Source: Verrucomicrobiaceae bacterium | GTDB taxonomy: Bacteria; Verrucomicrobiota; Verrucomicrobiia; Verrucomicrobiales; Verrucomicrobiaceae | Direction of reading: 5' to 3' | Assembly: GCA_947440575.1 (NCBI GenBank) | Contig: CANETF010000025.1 | Span: forward strand, 1-34,970 | DNA length: 34,970 nucleotides | The notes under the pieces: model-generated | The model's input: only the letters and a program-made list of their open reading frames with translations | What the model was told of the DNA's origin: nothing | Database searches by the model: none | Position numbers and translations under genes: made by a program | Shown: positions 23,088 to 32,254 of the stretch, in pieces | Layout of the letters: the number at the start of each line of letters is the position of its first letter | Position numbering within the stretch: the first letter of the stretch is position 1

Positions 23088-26000
23088 ATGCAGAATAAAG
23101 CCACCCCAACTGCTTCTACGCAACGTGTTTGTCGCCAACTCAAGACTTGGCGAGTCATTGCCCTGGGTTTGTTTTTGGGATTTGGAGGGCCGGCATCAGG
23201 CGATTTGGACATGGATGTGGATGGAGATGGGTTGAACGATGTCTGGCAGGGAATCTACGATGCCTGGGACTTGCTTCCTGGCGGGGATGAGGACGGGGAC
23301 GGATGTTCCAATTTGATTGAGTCGGTCGCAGGCACTAATCCCAAGGTGTCGGGTGATTGTTTGAAGGTTGGTGATACCTACATCACTGGAACGAATGTCT
23401 TTTTTGTTTTCGACGCGAAGGTAGGTAAAAAGTACCGGATACTGAGTTCGGATACGCCAGGAGGTGGATATGGGTCGGTAGGAGAAACGCTGCTATCGCC
23501 CGACTCCGGGACTGAATTTGTTGCGACAAACGACACTTCTAAGACTCTTAAGATCACCAAGCCTGTAGGCAGTCGGAAGTTTTACAAACTCGAGACGAGC
23601 GACGTGGATTCAAACAGTGATGGGGTCTCGGACTGGGTAGCCCAGAAGCTGGGGTATGACCCGAATGCGGAGAGTGTGGATCTGGATGCGAATGGCAAGA
23701 GCGACCTTTTGGACATGCTTGAAGGCGAGTTAGGCAGTTCGGATGAAGTGACAGTGGTCGCCTCGAGTGTATTTGCATCTGAGGATGGTCCGCAAAGCGG
23801 TTCGTTTTTGGTCAGGCGTAACCGTAGTTTGTTTGATGCGAGTGTTGGCGTGGGGTTTTCGGGAACAGCCGACTCTGCAACAGACTACTCAAAGAGCCCT
23901 GCAGTGAGTTCTGTCCAGTTTGCGGCCGGGGAAACGGAGAAAACGATCTTCATCAACCCGAATCCGAGCCAGGCAGCTGTGGTTGAGGGTTCGGAGTCGG
24001 TAACGCTGACATTAACGGGCGATCCGACAAGCACAGTAGCGGGCGGGGCGCCAGAAATTGGGAGTCCGGCGGCTGCGACGGTGATCATTAATGACACAAC
24101 GGTTGCTAGTGGAACGGGTCTTCTGGCCAATTACTATGACACTTCCAATGGCACCTATACCAACTCAGCAAACTTCGATAACGCTCAATTAAAGGTCACC
24201 CGGGTGGATCCAGTTGTAGATTACGATTTGGCCTACGGAACACCGAATGATGTGGGCCTTACACCTAACACTGTGGTGGATAATTATTCGACAGTCTATG
24301 AAGGGTGGCTTCATCCGACGACTGCTGGTAGCTATCGGTTCCAACTGGACGGCGATGATAAAGCCCGGTTGTTGATTGATTTGAATCAAGATGGCGATTT
24401 CGACCTTCCTGGGGAGCAAATTGTGGAGCATGGATGGGACGATGCTGGAACGGCATCACCAGAAGATGGTATTGCGGACGATGAAGTGATTGGTGCCTTC
24501 AAGGTGCAGACAATGGCTGCCTTTGCTTTAGCGGTGCCAGCTGGTGCTGCACAACGTTATAAAATTCGCTTGGAACAAGTGGAAACGACGGGTTCAGCCC
24601 GCTGTCGAATTCAGTGGAGCCGGGACAATGGCACATTCGGTAATCCGGGTTCGACGAACCTGTTTAGCCATGTCACGGCGTCGACTTACCAGTCGAGTGG
24701 TGGCACCACTACGGTCACAACGACAAGTGCCCACGGGCTCACTGCTGGAGTAAGCAAGGCAAGGCTTTGGTTTTATGGAGGAGCGCTTTTTGGGCAAGCA
24801 ACCAGCTACAATGGAGAATACAACGTTGCTTCGACGCCCACCGCGACCTCTTTTACCGTAGCGATTCCGGCCGCACCAACCCAGGCGACTAACGCCAACG
24901 TCTATTGGGAGAATAGCGCATCGACCACCGCAGGACTCCTTCAAATCGTGTATGCCAACACTGGCTTTACGGGCGGGCCTGGGAGCGTTACGATCCAGGG
25001 CGCTGGACCTAACCAAAACAACAATGGTATTTTCGGGATTGGGACGCCGGATCCATTGATCGTTCGGGACACGTTTTCGATTCGCTGGACCGGACAGGTG
25101 CAGCCGCAATTCTCCGAAGAATACACGTTTGCGGTTCATGCTGACGATGGATGCCGACTCTGGGTCAATGATCAGGAATTGCAGTTGAGATTGTCTGGCA
25201 ACTCGGAAGCCGATGGCAATACTTACAACTACAATAGCGCCACGGGTGATGTCTTGGTGACCTACACCAACTCCGATCTTGCTTCGGGTGCCTTTGCTGT
25301 TGGTGATGTTGTGCGTCTCAACCCAAGCTCGGGAAATCTCACCCACGGAAATGGCAGCACCTACACTTACGATTCGGCCACTGGCAATGCAGTGATCAAT
25401 TACTCAAATTTAACGAACATCACTGCTAGTGGGTTCCGAGTTGGGCAGAATGTGGAAGTTGACCCAACTAGCGGAACGGTCAATTTGGGACAACTTGCAT
25501 ACCCAATTACCGCAGTAACTACCAACACCTTCACAGTTAACTTCGGTGTTGGAGCGTTTGCGTCTGGAAGTGGAGACATCAACATCTCCGATAATATCGA
25601 TCTCCCAATCACGGCAGCCACATCAACTTCTTTCACGGTTAATATTGGTGCCGAAAAATATACAAATGCAAGCACAGGAAACATCAATATCTTTGGCCCG
25701 AACCTTCTACTCAAGCCCTGGGCAAGTAATGGAAGTGAGCGTTACGCAAGGATCGCCTTGAAGGGTGGCGTGCGTTACAACATCAGGCTTGAGTCTTATG
25801 AGGGAACGGGTTATGCGCGTTGCCAGCTCTTTTGGTTCAGCCCAAGCCAGCCAAAACAGATCATTCCAAGCAATCGGTTGTATCCATCTACAGGGCCGGT
25901 AGCTCCGCCTGCGCAGCTTTCGGACACGGACGCAATAGCATTGGTCGGCGGACTTTTCTCCCACACGATTCTCGGCAGCAATGGTGCGAATCTGAGCATT

Positions 26001-29000
26001 AGTGGAGCGCCAGCTTGGCTCAATTACAACAACGGTGTGCTTAGTGGCACTCCCACTGAACCAGGCAATTATCAGATCCTGATCTCGCTCTCTGGATCGG
26101 CTGGGACGAGCACATCGGTGCTTAACTTGAATGTTGCTGACACCGGTAGAACCATTGCGCGTGAGGTGTGGAACGGTGTTTCAGGTACTTCAGTTGCCAG
26201 TATTCCTACCGGAACGGTGCCGTCGGTCACCAGTAACCTTTCCTCTCTCGCTGCCCCTGCAGGTGTGGGTCCGAGTTACGGAGCGCGTATTCGGGGCTAT
26301 ATCACCGCTCCCAAGACGGGAAATTATTATTTCTGGATCGCATCGAATCATGGGTCTGAGCTGTGGATCTCGAATGATGATGAACCGGTCAATGCGTTCA
26401 AGCGTGCTTGGGTAACTACGGGCAGCGCCACGCCTGAGACCTGGAACGGTGAGTCTCGTCAAAAGTCACCCTGGCTGGCCTTGGAGGAGGGTAAGAGGTA
26501 TTACATCGAGATTCTGCATAAGGCGGGCGAAGGAACGGGGGATAATCTGGCAGTGGGGTGGTCGAAGCCCGGGGAGAGCTTGACGTCTCCGAGTGAAGTG
26601 GTGCCCGGCTACGTTTTGTCGCCCTTTGGGGCGACTGTGGGCGGTTCCACCCCTGGGACGCTTTACGTGGCAACCCTACTGGCTCAAAATGGATCGGTGC
26701 CAGAGGCTCCTAAAACTCGAGTGGAGGGTGTTGGGACAGCGACGATGCGTTTGAGCGCAGACGAGACCGTGGCGTACGTCAACTTCAGCTACAGCGGCCT
26801 TACGGGGGGCAACACTCTGACCGACTGGCACGTGCACAATGATCCTTATCTGTCCTCGGGCGCTGGCATCATTTTTGACGGTGTGGAGCCAGTCACGCCC
26901 GGCGATGGTTTGGTCACCAGTGGTCCCTATGCGGGATCCCACAAATGGACTATCGAGGCAGTGGGAGCGCTTTCAGCCAATGATATCCGCGAGTTAATCA
27001 AACAAGGTAAATCGTATATCAACCTGCATACCAATCTCAATCCTAACGGTGAGATTCGCGGAAACTTCACCCCGGCGAACGGCAGTCGCACTTTCACGGT
27101 ACCGCCTGCGCCTCCCGCATGGACGACTGATCACAATACTGATGCGGGAGCTGTGCGTTTTCTGACACAGGCGACGTTTGGAGCGAATGTGTCCGATATC
27201 GCGGCACTCAAAGCCATGTCCAGTTACGAGGCGTGGATTGATGATCAGGTGACCAAACCGGTTTCCGAGCATCTTCCGGAGGTGTTGGCGCGCGAATTGT
27301 TTGACAACAACGGAGGCGGGCAATTTGATGAACGGCTTTTGTTCAACGCCTGGTGGAGAAACAGCATCACTGGAAAGGACCAACTTCGCCAGCGGGTGGC
27401 GTTTGCATTGAGTGAGATTCTGGTAGTGTCCGCTCAGGGTCCCTTGGACAATCGATCGGAGGCGCTGGCTTACTATTTTGATTTGTTGAAGTCCCATGCC
27501 TTTGGCAATTTCCGCAACTTGTTGGAGGCGGTGACCCTCTCGCCAGCGATGGGTCGATACCTGGACATGAAGGAGAACGACAAGCCGGACATCAGCATCG
27601 GCCGTATTCCCAATGAGAACTACGCACGAGAAATCAAACAGTTGTTTTCGATCGGTCTGTTCCGCATGTGGCCGGATGGCACCCTGATCTTGAATTCCAG
27701 GGATGAGGTAGTGCCGACGTACACCCAGCGGGAGATTGTGGGGTTGGCGCATTTAATGACCGGGTGGGATGATGGTTATGATGGTGCCTACCGGACAAGC
27801 CTGGGTGCCGCCACCAACTGGCTGCGGCAAATGCGGGAAGTTCCAGCCCGCCACTTCACCGGACACAAACGGCTGTTGAACAACGAGGTGCTGCCCGGGC
27901 TCGCTTCTATTGGCAGTCAGTCGCTTGATCCGCTGGCGACGCACACCTCAGTGCATTTTAGCGACCCCGCCTATCAGGCCCTTCCAAGTCAGGAGTTGGA
28001 TTTTATACACGACCAGCTTCACAACCATCCGAACGCAGGTCCGTTCATTTGTCGGCAACTGATCCAGCGTTTGGTGACCAGCCACCCTTCGCGAGATTAT
28101 GTTTACCGGGTGGTGCAAAAGTTCAACGACAATGGGTCGGGAGTGAGGGGAGACTTGCTGGCGGTGGTGAAGGCGATACTGCTCGATTACGAAGCGCGCA
28201 GTTCGACCGTGATCACCCAGCCTACCTATGGCAAGCAGCGGGAGGCGGTGCTGCGAACCACATCACCCGCGCGCGCCTTCCGATTGGATGGCATGGACGG
28301 CACCTATGAGCAACCCGTTTCGGGTTCCGGTGCGCATGTGATAAAGGTCACCACGACCGTTCCTCACCTGCTTGTGGCCGGGAGGTCGGTGTATTTGGAG
28401 TTCCCTCAGGCGTGGGTGCCAGGATCACCAGTTCCGAGTGACGCGCTCTATACTGTGCTGACAACACCTGCGCCAACCTCCACAGTCTTTTATGTGAACG
28501 CCAAAGGCTGGGTGGGAGTAAGTTCATCCGATGGAAACGTTAATTCGGGCATCACAGGTACTTACAGCCAGTCAGCAAACAGCTCGGTCTTGACGATAAC
28601 GTTGGGCGGTCACTGGCTGCCGGCTGGCGGCGAGGCTTATCTAGACTTCGAGTCGCCTACTGGCCCCGTCATCGCCGACGGAGTGTATACCGCCGCTACC
28701 TCTACCAGCACGACTGGTGGGGGCACGACTTTCACCATCACCAATGGGACCAATACTTTGGCCCGTTCGGGGCGCGTCCGGTTGGTCGGATTTAGGGGTT
28801 CCTACGCGGTCTCTAGTTCCGGGTTGCCAGCTCCTTTAGATCGCAGAATCACTCTCGACACGACAGACTGGTTTGCAGGCGGCGAATCTGTGGCTCACAA
28901 CTTGAATGTGGGCGATTCGGTTTTCCTCAACTTCACGGAAGTCTCGGGTGCCAACATCATGCCTACTGATGCGGAGTTGGTGGTGGAGTCGGTGCCAGAT

Positions 29001-29939
29001 ATGAATTCCTTCACGGTGTTGACAAGTAGTGCTACGGGAGCGCCGAGCAATACCAGCCGAAATGGCATGTGGATGTTCCCGCTGGTGAGTCAGCCCATTT
29101 CCCGCACGGGAACTGTGAACAGGCTTTCAAGCACCTTCCAGCTAGGCAGCACGGATGCGGAACTTGAGCAGTCGCCCTTGAATGCCGATACAGTCTTTAA
29201 CTTCTACCTGCCTGACTACAAGTTCCCTGGTCTGCTGGCTTCCTCTGGTATCACCACGCCAGAGTTCCAATCCACGGCGGAGACGACGGTGATTCGCCAG
29301 TCGAACTTCTTCTTCAACGGGATCTTCAACCCAGCCGACACCAATGGGATCAGTAGCTTCCGCACCGGCCAACATGCGCTGGTATTGGACTTCAGTCCAT
29401 GGCTGGTGGACGATGCCACGAACATCGGGCTGGGGGCACCAGTGAGCACCACATTGCCGTGGACGCACAATCAAAACATCGCCCGACTGATTGATCAGAT
29501 GAGTGTATTACTAACAGCGAACCAGCTGAGTTCGAATGCCAAAACTCTGATCCGGAATTTTGTCAGCATGCCCATTACCAGCATTTCAACAGGGAACCCA
29601 TGCACGGTTACTACCTCCGCCCCTCATGGTTATACCACAGGCAATATGGTTTGTATCAGTGGGCTTAGCAGCACCAATTCTGCGAATGGCACTTTTAGCC
29701 CCAGCGATGCATTTGTGAGCAGTTCCACGGCTCGCGCCATTACGGTCACGGGAAACAATACCTTCACCGTTACGGGAGTTAGCTGCACTGAGGCACCGAC
29801 CAGCTATACCAACGTTCATGCTTCGCAGGTCATTTACAACCAAGGATCCACTACACCCACTGCTTCCGAGCGGCGAGATCGTATGCGTTCCGTCATTCAC
29901 CTCATCCTGAGCAGCCCCGACTACATCATCCAGCGCTAA
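23088..29939 (+). CDS. Giant secreted multidomain DUF1800 protein (Calx-beta, PA14, CHRD)
   Basis: The 2283-residue protein begins with a signal peptide (to about residue 38). Then come Ca-binding DxDxDG repeats (42-86, 170-195), a Calx-beta domain (about 218-337), a first PA14 domain (341-528), a beta module with SAHGLTAG (530-599), a second PA14 domain (614-933) interrupted at 709-871, an Ig-like He_PIG domain (939-1014), a third PA14-like domain (1019-1178), CHRD (1189-1333, WHVHNDP and INLHTNLNPNGEIRG) and DUF1800 (1344-2283, RFLTQATFGA, LRQRVAFALSEILV, NENYAREIKQLFSIGL). About 290 residues of further beta modules split DUF1800. It is probably a surface or secreted adhesin or polymer-binding protein; DUF1800 has no proven activity. 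The DUF1501 gene follows by 5 bases, a pairing seen across Verrucomicrobia and Planctomycetes. Confidence 0.92.
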   Translation: MQNKATPTASTQRVCRQLKTWRVIALGLFLGFGGPASGDLDMDVDGDGLNDVWQGIYDAWDLLPGGDEDGDGCSNLIESVAGTNPKVSGDCLKVGDTYITGTNVFFVFDAKVGKKYRILSSDTPGGGYGSVGETLLSPDSGTEFVATNDTSKTLKITKPVGSRKFYKLETSDVDSNSDGVSDWVAQKLGYDPNAESVDLDANGKSDLLDMLEGELGSSDEVTVVASSVFASEDGPQSGSFLVRRNRSLFDASVGVGFSGTADSATDYSKSPAVSSVQFAAGETEKTIFINPNPSQAAVVEGSESVTLTLTGDPTSTVAGGAPEIGSPAAATVIINDTTVASGTGLLANYYDTSNGTYTNSANFDNAQLKVTRVDPVVDYDLAYGTPNDVGLTPNTVVDNYSTVYEGWLHPTTAGSYRFQLDGDDKARLLIDLNQDGDFDLPGEQIVEHGWDDAGTASPEDGIADDEVIGAFKVQTMAAFALAVPAGAAQRYKIRLEQVETTGSARCRIQWSRDNGTFGNPGSTNLFSHVTASTYQSSGGTTTVTTTSAHGLTAGVSKARLWFYGGALFGQATSYNGEYNVASTPTATSFTVAIPAAPTQATNANVYWENSASTTAGLLQIVYANTGFTGGPGSVTIQGAGPNQNNNGIFGIGTPDPLIVRDTFSIRWTGQVQPQFSEEYTFAVHADDGCRLWVNDQELQLRLSGNSEADGNTYNYNSATGDVLVTYTNSDLASGAFAVGDVVRLNPSSGNLTHGNGSTYTYDSATGNAVINYSNLTNITASGFRVGQNVEVDPTSGTVNLGQLAYPITAVTTNTFTVNFGVGAFASGSGDINISDNIDLPITAATSTSFTVNIGAEKYTNASTGNINIFGPNLLLKPWASNGSERYARIALKGGVRYNIRLESYEGTGYARCQLFWFSPSQPKQIIPSNRLYPSTGPVAPPAQLSDTDAIALVGGLFSHTILGSNGANLSISGAPAWLNYNNGVLSGTPTEPGNYQILISLSGSAGTSTSVLNLNVADTGRTIAREVWNGVSGTSVASIPTGTVPSVTSNLSSLAAPAGVGPSYGARIRGYITAPKTGNYYFWIASNHGSELWISNDDEPVNAFKRAWVTTGSATPETWNGESRQKSPWLALEEGKRYYIEILHKAGEGTGDNLAVGWSKPGESLTSPSEVVPGYVLSPFGATVGGSTPGTLYVATLLAQNGSVPEAPKTRVEGVGTATMRLSADETVAYVNFSYSGLTGGNTLTDWHVHNDPYLSSGAGIIFDGVEPVTPGDGLVTSGPYAGSHKWTIEAVGALSANDIRELIKQGKSYINLHTNLNPNGEIRGNFTPANGSRTFTVPPAPPAWTTDHNTDAGAVRFLTQATFGANVSDIAALKAMSSYEAWIDDQVTKPVSEHLPEVLARELFDNNGGGQFDERLLFNAWWRNSITGKDQLRQRVAFALSEILVVSAQGPLDNRSEALAYYFDLLKSHAFGNFRNLLEAVTLSPAMGRYLDMKENDKPDISIGRIPNENYAREIKQLFSIGLFRMWPDGTLILNSRDEVVPTYTQREIVGLAHLMTGWDDGYDGAYRTSLGAATNWLRQMREVPARHFTGHKRLLNNEVLPGLASIGSQSLDPLATHTSVHFSDPAYQALPSQELDFIHDQLHNHPNAGPFICRQLIQRLVTSHPSRDYVYRVVQKFNDNGSGVRGDLLAVVKAILLDYEARSSTVITQPTYGKQREAVLRTTSPARAFRLDGMDGTYEQPVSGSGAHVIKVTTTVPHLLVAGRSVYLEFPQAWVPGSPVPSDALYTVLTTPAPTSTVFYVNAKGWVGVSSSDGNVNSGITGTYSQSANSSVLTITLGGHWLPAGGEAYLDFESPTGPVIADGVYTAATSTSTTGGGTTFTITNGTNTLARSGRVRLVGFRGSYAVSSSGLPAPLDRRITLDTTDWFAGGESVAHNLNVGDSVFLNFTEVSGANIMPTDAELVVESVPDMNSFTVLTSSATGAPSNTSRNGMWMFPLVSQPISRTGTVNRLSSTFQLGSTDAELEQSPLNADTVFNFYLPDYKFPGLLASSGITTPEFQSTAETTVIRQSNFFFNGIFNPADTNGISSFRTGQHALVLDFSPWLVDDATNIGLGAPVSTTLPWTHNQNIARLIDQMSVLLTANQLSSNAKTLIRNFVSMPITSISTGNPCTVTTSAPHGYTTGNMVCISGLSSTNSANGTFSPSDAFVSSSTARAITVTGNNTFTVTGVSCTEAPTSYTNVHASQVIYNQGSTTPTASERRDRMRSVIHLILSSPDYIIQR
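24676..24885 (+). repeat. HGL-type beta module 1 in the first giant gene
   Basis: Encodes VTTTSAHGLTAG..., a strand-turn pattern ending YNVASTPTATSFTVAI. It resembles the small beta module (E1_FCCH-like) found in phage and bacterial surface proteins. Related modules occur at about 28320-29050, 29577-29800 and, in the second giant gene, 33735-33955. Confidence 0.6.
25215..25700 (+). repeat. Tandem insert inside the second PA14 domain
   Basis: Between LWVNDQELQL and the PA14 C-terminal half (WASNGSERYARI) lie two units beginning TYNYNSATGDVLVTY (about 25219) and TYTYDSATGNAVINY (about 25361), plus a shortened third with TSFTVNIGAEKY (about 25594-25693). The second giant gene has one unit at the same place. 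Confidence 0.75.
28270..29150 (+). repeat. Beta-module insertion splitting the DUF1800 domain
   Basis: Three degenerate repeats, VTTTVPHLLVAG..., LTITLGGHWLPAGG... and ITLDTTDWFAGGE...FTVLTSS, lie between the DUF1800 segments GKQREAVLRTT and PLNADTVFNFYLPDYKFPG, which are adjacent in ordinary DUF1800 proteins. A further HGY module at 29577-29800 (STGNPCTVTTSAPHGYTTG) precedes the C-terminal SERRDRMRSVIHLIL. Confidence 0.65.
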
Positions 29940-29944
29940 CCCCC

Positions 29945-31414
29945 ATGAAACCCTATTCCTCACCCAATATCCTGACGCGGCGGAGTTTTCTATCCCGGGC
30001 CGCTTATACCGGAGTGGCAGCCAGTGCAGCGGCGCATACCATTCGTGACCTGCGTCTGATCAGCACGGCCATGGCTGCCCAAGGGCCGGTATCCGGCTAC
30101 AAGGCGCTGGTTTGTCTGTTCATGGCGGGCGGCAATGATGCGAACAATATGGTGATCCCCACGGACACGTCCACGTTTGAGCGCTACACCGCCATTCGGG
30201 GGAACATGGCGATACCGTTGTCGTCTCTCTTGAGGCTGAGGACCGGCAGTAGCGGTGGATCTCCCGAGTATCAGGACAGTGATGGTCATACGCTTGCTCT
30301 GCATCCTGCCATGACTAAACTGCAGACGCTTTTTGGAGAGGATAAACTGGCGATCGTCAAGAATGTGGGAACACTGGTACGCCCGACGACCCGGGCGCAG
30401 TATTTGGCCAACTCAAGATTTTATCGGCCGCCTCAGCTTTTTTCTCATAGCGATCAGGTCACACAGTGGCAGACTTCCGTTCCGGACCAACCGCCCGTGA
30501 CCGGTTGGGGCGGGCGTGTAGCAGATATCATCAACAGTGTGGCAAACCCGAATGGGAACATTTCCATGTCTGTTTCGCTGAATGGAGCGAACACGCTGCA
30601 GATTGGCAATGTGGTGTCCCAGTATCATGTCTCCACTGCCGGGGCTGTGACTCTGAGCGGCGATCTCATGACGGGCACCGGAGCCCGAGCGAGAGTGATG
30701 CGGGACATTCTGGGTTTGGGCCACAGCAATTTGCAGCGTACCGCCTATGCCAAAGTCGTCGAAGGTGCGATCGCAACAGGCGAACTGTTGAACACAGCCA
30801 TCGTCGATACAACCAATGACAACTTTTGGACTACTGCCTTCCCAACCTCGACTCTGGGGCAGCAGATGAAAATGATCGCCCGCCTGATTCAGGCCAGAGG
30901 AGCCACGAAGTTCAATATGAATCGGCAAATTTTCTACTGTCAGATCGGAGGTTTTGATACCCACGCCGGTCAGGTGCAGTTCACGCCGAGCTTTGACGCC
31001 ACGCTCGGGACGCAACGTAACCTGCTCAATGACGTCAGCGAGTGCATGTTTGCCTTCCAGAAGGCGATGGAGCAGCTAGGCGTAGCCAATGATGTGACCA
31101 CGTTCACGGCCAGTGACTTTGCCCGAACCTTCATCTCCAACAGTCAGGGGACAGACCACGCCTGGGGATCCCACCACTTCGTGATGGGCGGCGCGGTCAA
31201 CGGTGGTGAGACGTATGGGAGCATGCCGACCTTTGCGCTGAGCGGTCCGGATGACACCGCTTCCAACGGTGGTTGGATTCCCACTACGGCGGTAGATCAG
31301 CATGCTGCAACGCTGGCCAACTGGTTTGGAGTGGACTCTAGTGAAATGCCGAACATCTTCCCGAATCTCAGTCGCTTCAATAGTTCCAATCTGGGCTTCA
31401 TGAAACCCGCCTGA
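29945..31414 (+). CDS. Tat-exported DUF1501 protein
   Basis: The 489-residue protein carries a twin-arginine signal (LTRRSFLSRAAYTGVAAS, about 11-28) and the DUF1501 domain (PF07394), a distant relative of the sulfatase/alkaline phosphatase fold. Family segments include KALVCLFMAGGNDANNMV at 53-70, LALHPAMTKLQTLF near 118, GGFDTHAGQ near 338, TFTASDFARTF near 385 and HAWGSHHFVMGGAVNGG near 403. Activity is unproven. It starts 5 bases after the giant DUF1800 gene, so the two form one transcription unit, and the pairing recurs widely in Planctomycetes and Verrucomicrobia. The DUF1501 partner is thought to help process or present the DUF1800 protein, which remains a hypothesis. Its stop is 35 bases before the next ATG. 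Confidence 0.93.
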   Translation: MKPYSSPNILTRRSFLSRAAYTGVAASAAAHTIRDLRLISTAMAAQGPVSGYKALVCLFMAGGNDANNMVIPTDTSTFERYTAIRGNMAIPLSSLLRLRTGSSGGSPEYQDSDGHTLALHPAMTKLQTLFGEDKLAIVKNVGTLVRPTTRAQYLANSRFYRPPQLFSHSDQVTQWQTSVPDQPPVTGWGGRVADIINSVANPNGNISMSVSLNGANTLQIGNVVSQYHVSTAGAVTLSGDLMTGTGARARVMRDILGLGHSNLQRTAYAKVVEGAIATGELLNTAIVDTTNDNFWTTAFPTSTLGQQMKMIARLIQARGATKFNMNRQIFYCQIGGFDTHAGQVQFTPSFDATLGTQRNLLNDVSECMFAFQKAMEQLGVANDVTTFTASDFARTFISNSQGTDHAWGSHHFVMGGAVNGGETYGSMPTFALSGPDDTASNGGWIPTTAVDQHAATLANWFGVDSSEMPNIFPNLSRFNSSNLGFMKPA

Positions 31415-31449
31415 TCAGGGTGCGACGGGGGTTCCACTCCATTTTATCC

Positions 31450-32103
31450 ATGAAGAAAAGCCAACTGGTTACGCTGCTGTTGATTGTGCTTACAGGGGCG
31501 GTGTTCTGGTGGGTGGGTGGTCTGCGGGAAGAAAGAAGCGGCAGTCTCACTCAAAAGGCACCTTCGGATAGCAAGCCAAAGGATTCGAAAACGATTTCGA
31601 GCGTGATCGAACCGATGAAGGAGGCACCACCGCCACAAGTCACCACTTCAGTGACGCCCGGTGTTATCATGACGCCTGAACCACCTGCAGTTGCCAAAGT
31701 GCCTGACGATCCACCTCCCACTTCTCCGGGAGGTTCAACTTCACCGCCAGTTGCTGCCATGTCGCCCAATTCGGTTCGTCCGCCCGGCAGTGCGCCCGAT
31801 GAGCTCGAAGGAGCTAAAAATGAGGCGGAATCGTTAGCGCTTAACATCCGTCAATACCGTTTGCGCTTTGGTGGCAATCCGGTAGGCACGAATGCGGAGA
31901 TTGTGAAGGAACTTGATGGCGGCAACCCCAAAACCGCGCGTTATCTGCCCACGGAGTTGAAGCGTCTCAATGAAAAGGGTGAGTTGGTTGACACTTGGGG
32001 CACACCATATTTTTTTCATCAGTTGTCTGCTGAGGAAATGGAAACCCGCTCAGCGGGGCCGGACAAAATTCTCTGGACCACTGACGACATGGTTTCGAAG
32101 TAG
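31450..32103 (+). CDS. Membrane-anchored GspG-like protein with Pro-rich linker
   Basis: The 217-residue protein has one N-terminal helix (about 4-21, LVTLLLIVLTGAVFWWVGG), a long Pro/Ser/Thr-rich linker (about 25-118), and a C-terminal domain of about 95 residues. The domain resembles the globular end of GspG pseudopilins: an amphipathic helix AKNEAESLALNIRQYRLRFG, then VDTWGTPYFFHQ and a terminal SAGPDKILWTTDDM Ca-site-like strand. No prepilin peptidase motif is present, so it is probably a tethered periplasmic or surface protein rather than a pilin. The frame is open from 31420, but the ATG at 31450 places the helix at the start. It belongs with the DUF1800-DUF1501 pair by position and strand. 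Function unknown. Confidence 0.8.
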   Translation: MKKSQLVTLLLIVLTGAVFWWVGGLREERSGSLTQKAPSDSKPKDSKTISSVIEPMKEAPPPQVTTSVTPGVIMTPEPPAVAKVPDDPPPTSPGGSTSPPVAAMSPNSVRPPGSAPDELEGAKNEAESLALNIRQYRLRFGGNPVGTNAEIVKELDGGNPKTARYLPTELKRLNEKGELVDTWGTPYFFHQLSAEEMETRSAGPDKILWTTDDMVSK

Positions 32104-32197
32104 CTTGGGTGGCTTGGGGCCTTTGGGGCTCGTTTTTGGAAAAGCAAGGTGTTGATCATAGCTGATCCGTGGGAACTGCGAATAGAGGACAATTGTA

Positions 32198-32227
32198 TTG
32201 ACCTAATCTCGGCAAAATTTGTATAAT
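32198..32227 (+). promoter_or_regulatory. Near-consensus sigma-70-type promoter for the second giant gene
   Basis: TTGACC (32198-32203), 18-base spacer, TATAAT (32222-32227). Expected transcription start is near 32234, about 20 bases before the GTG at 32255. This is the best promoter match in the window. No Shine-Dalgarno is seen in the short leader. Confidence 0.65.
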
Positions 32228-32254
32228 CCTCCAAAGTCAATCCTTTCGAGCGCT

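Noticed and set aside
32104..32160. Terminator after the GspG-like gene
   Set aside because: The segment is G-rich with a short T run, but no stem of useful length can be formed; it also falls short of a four-tract G-quadruplex.
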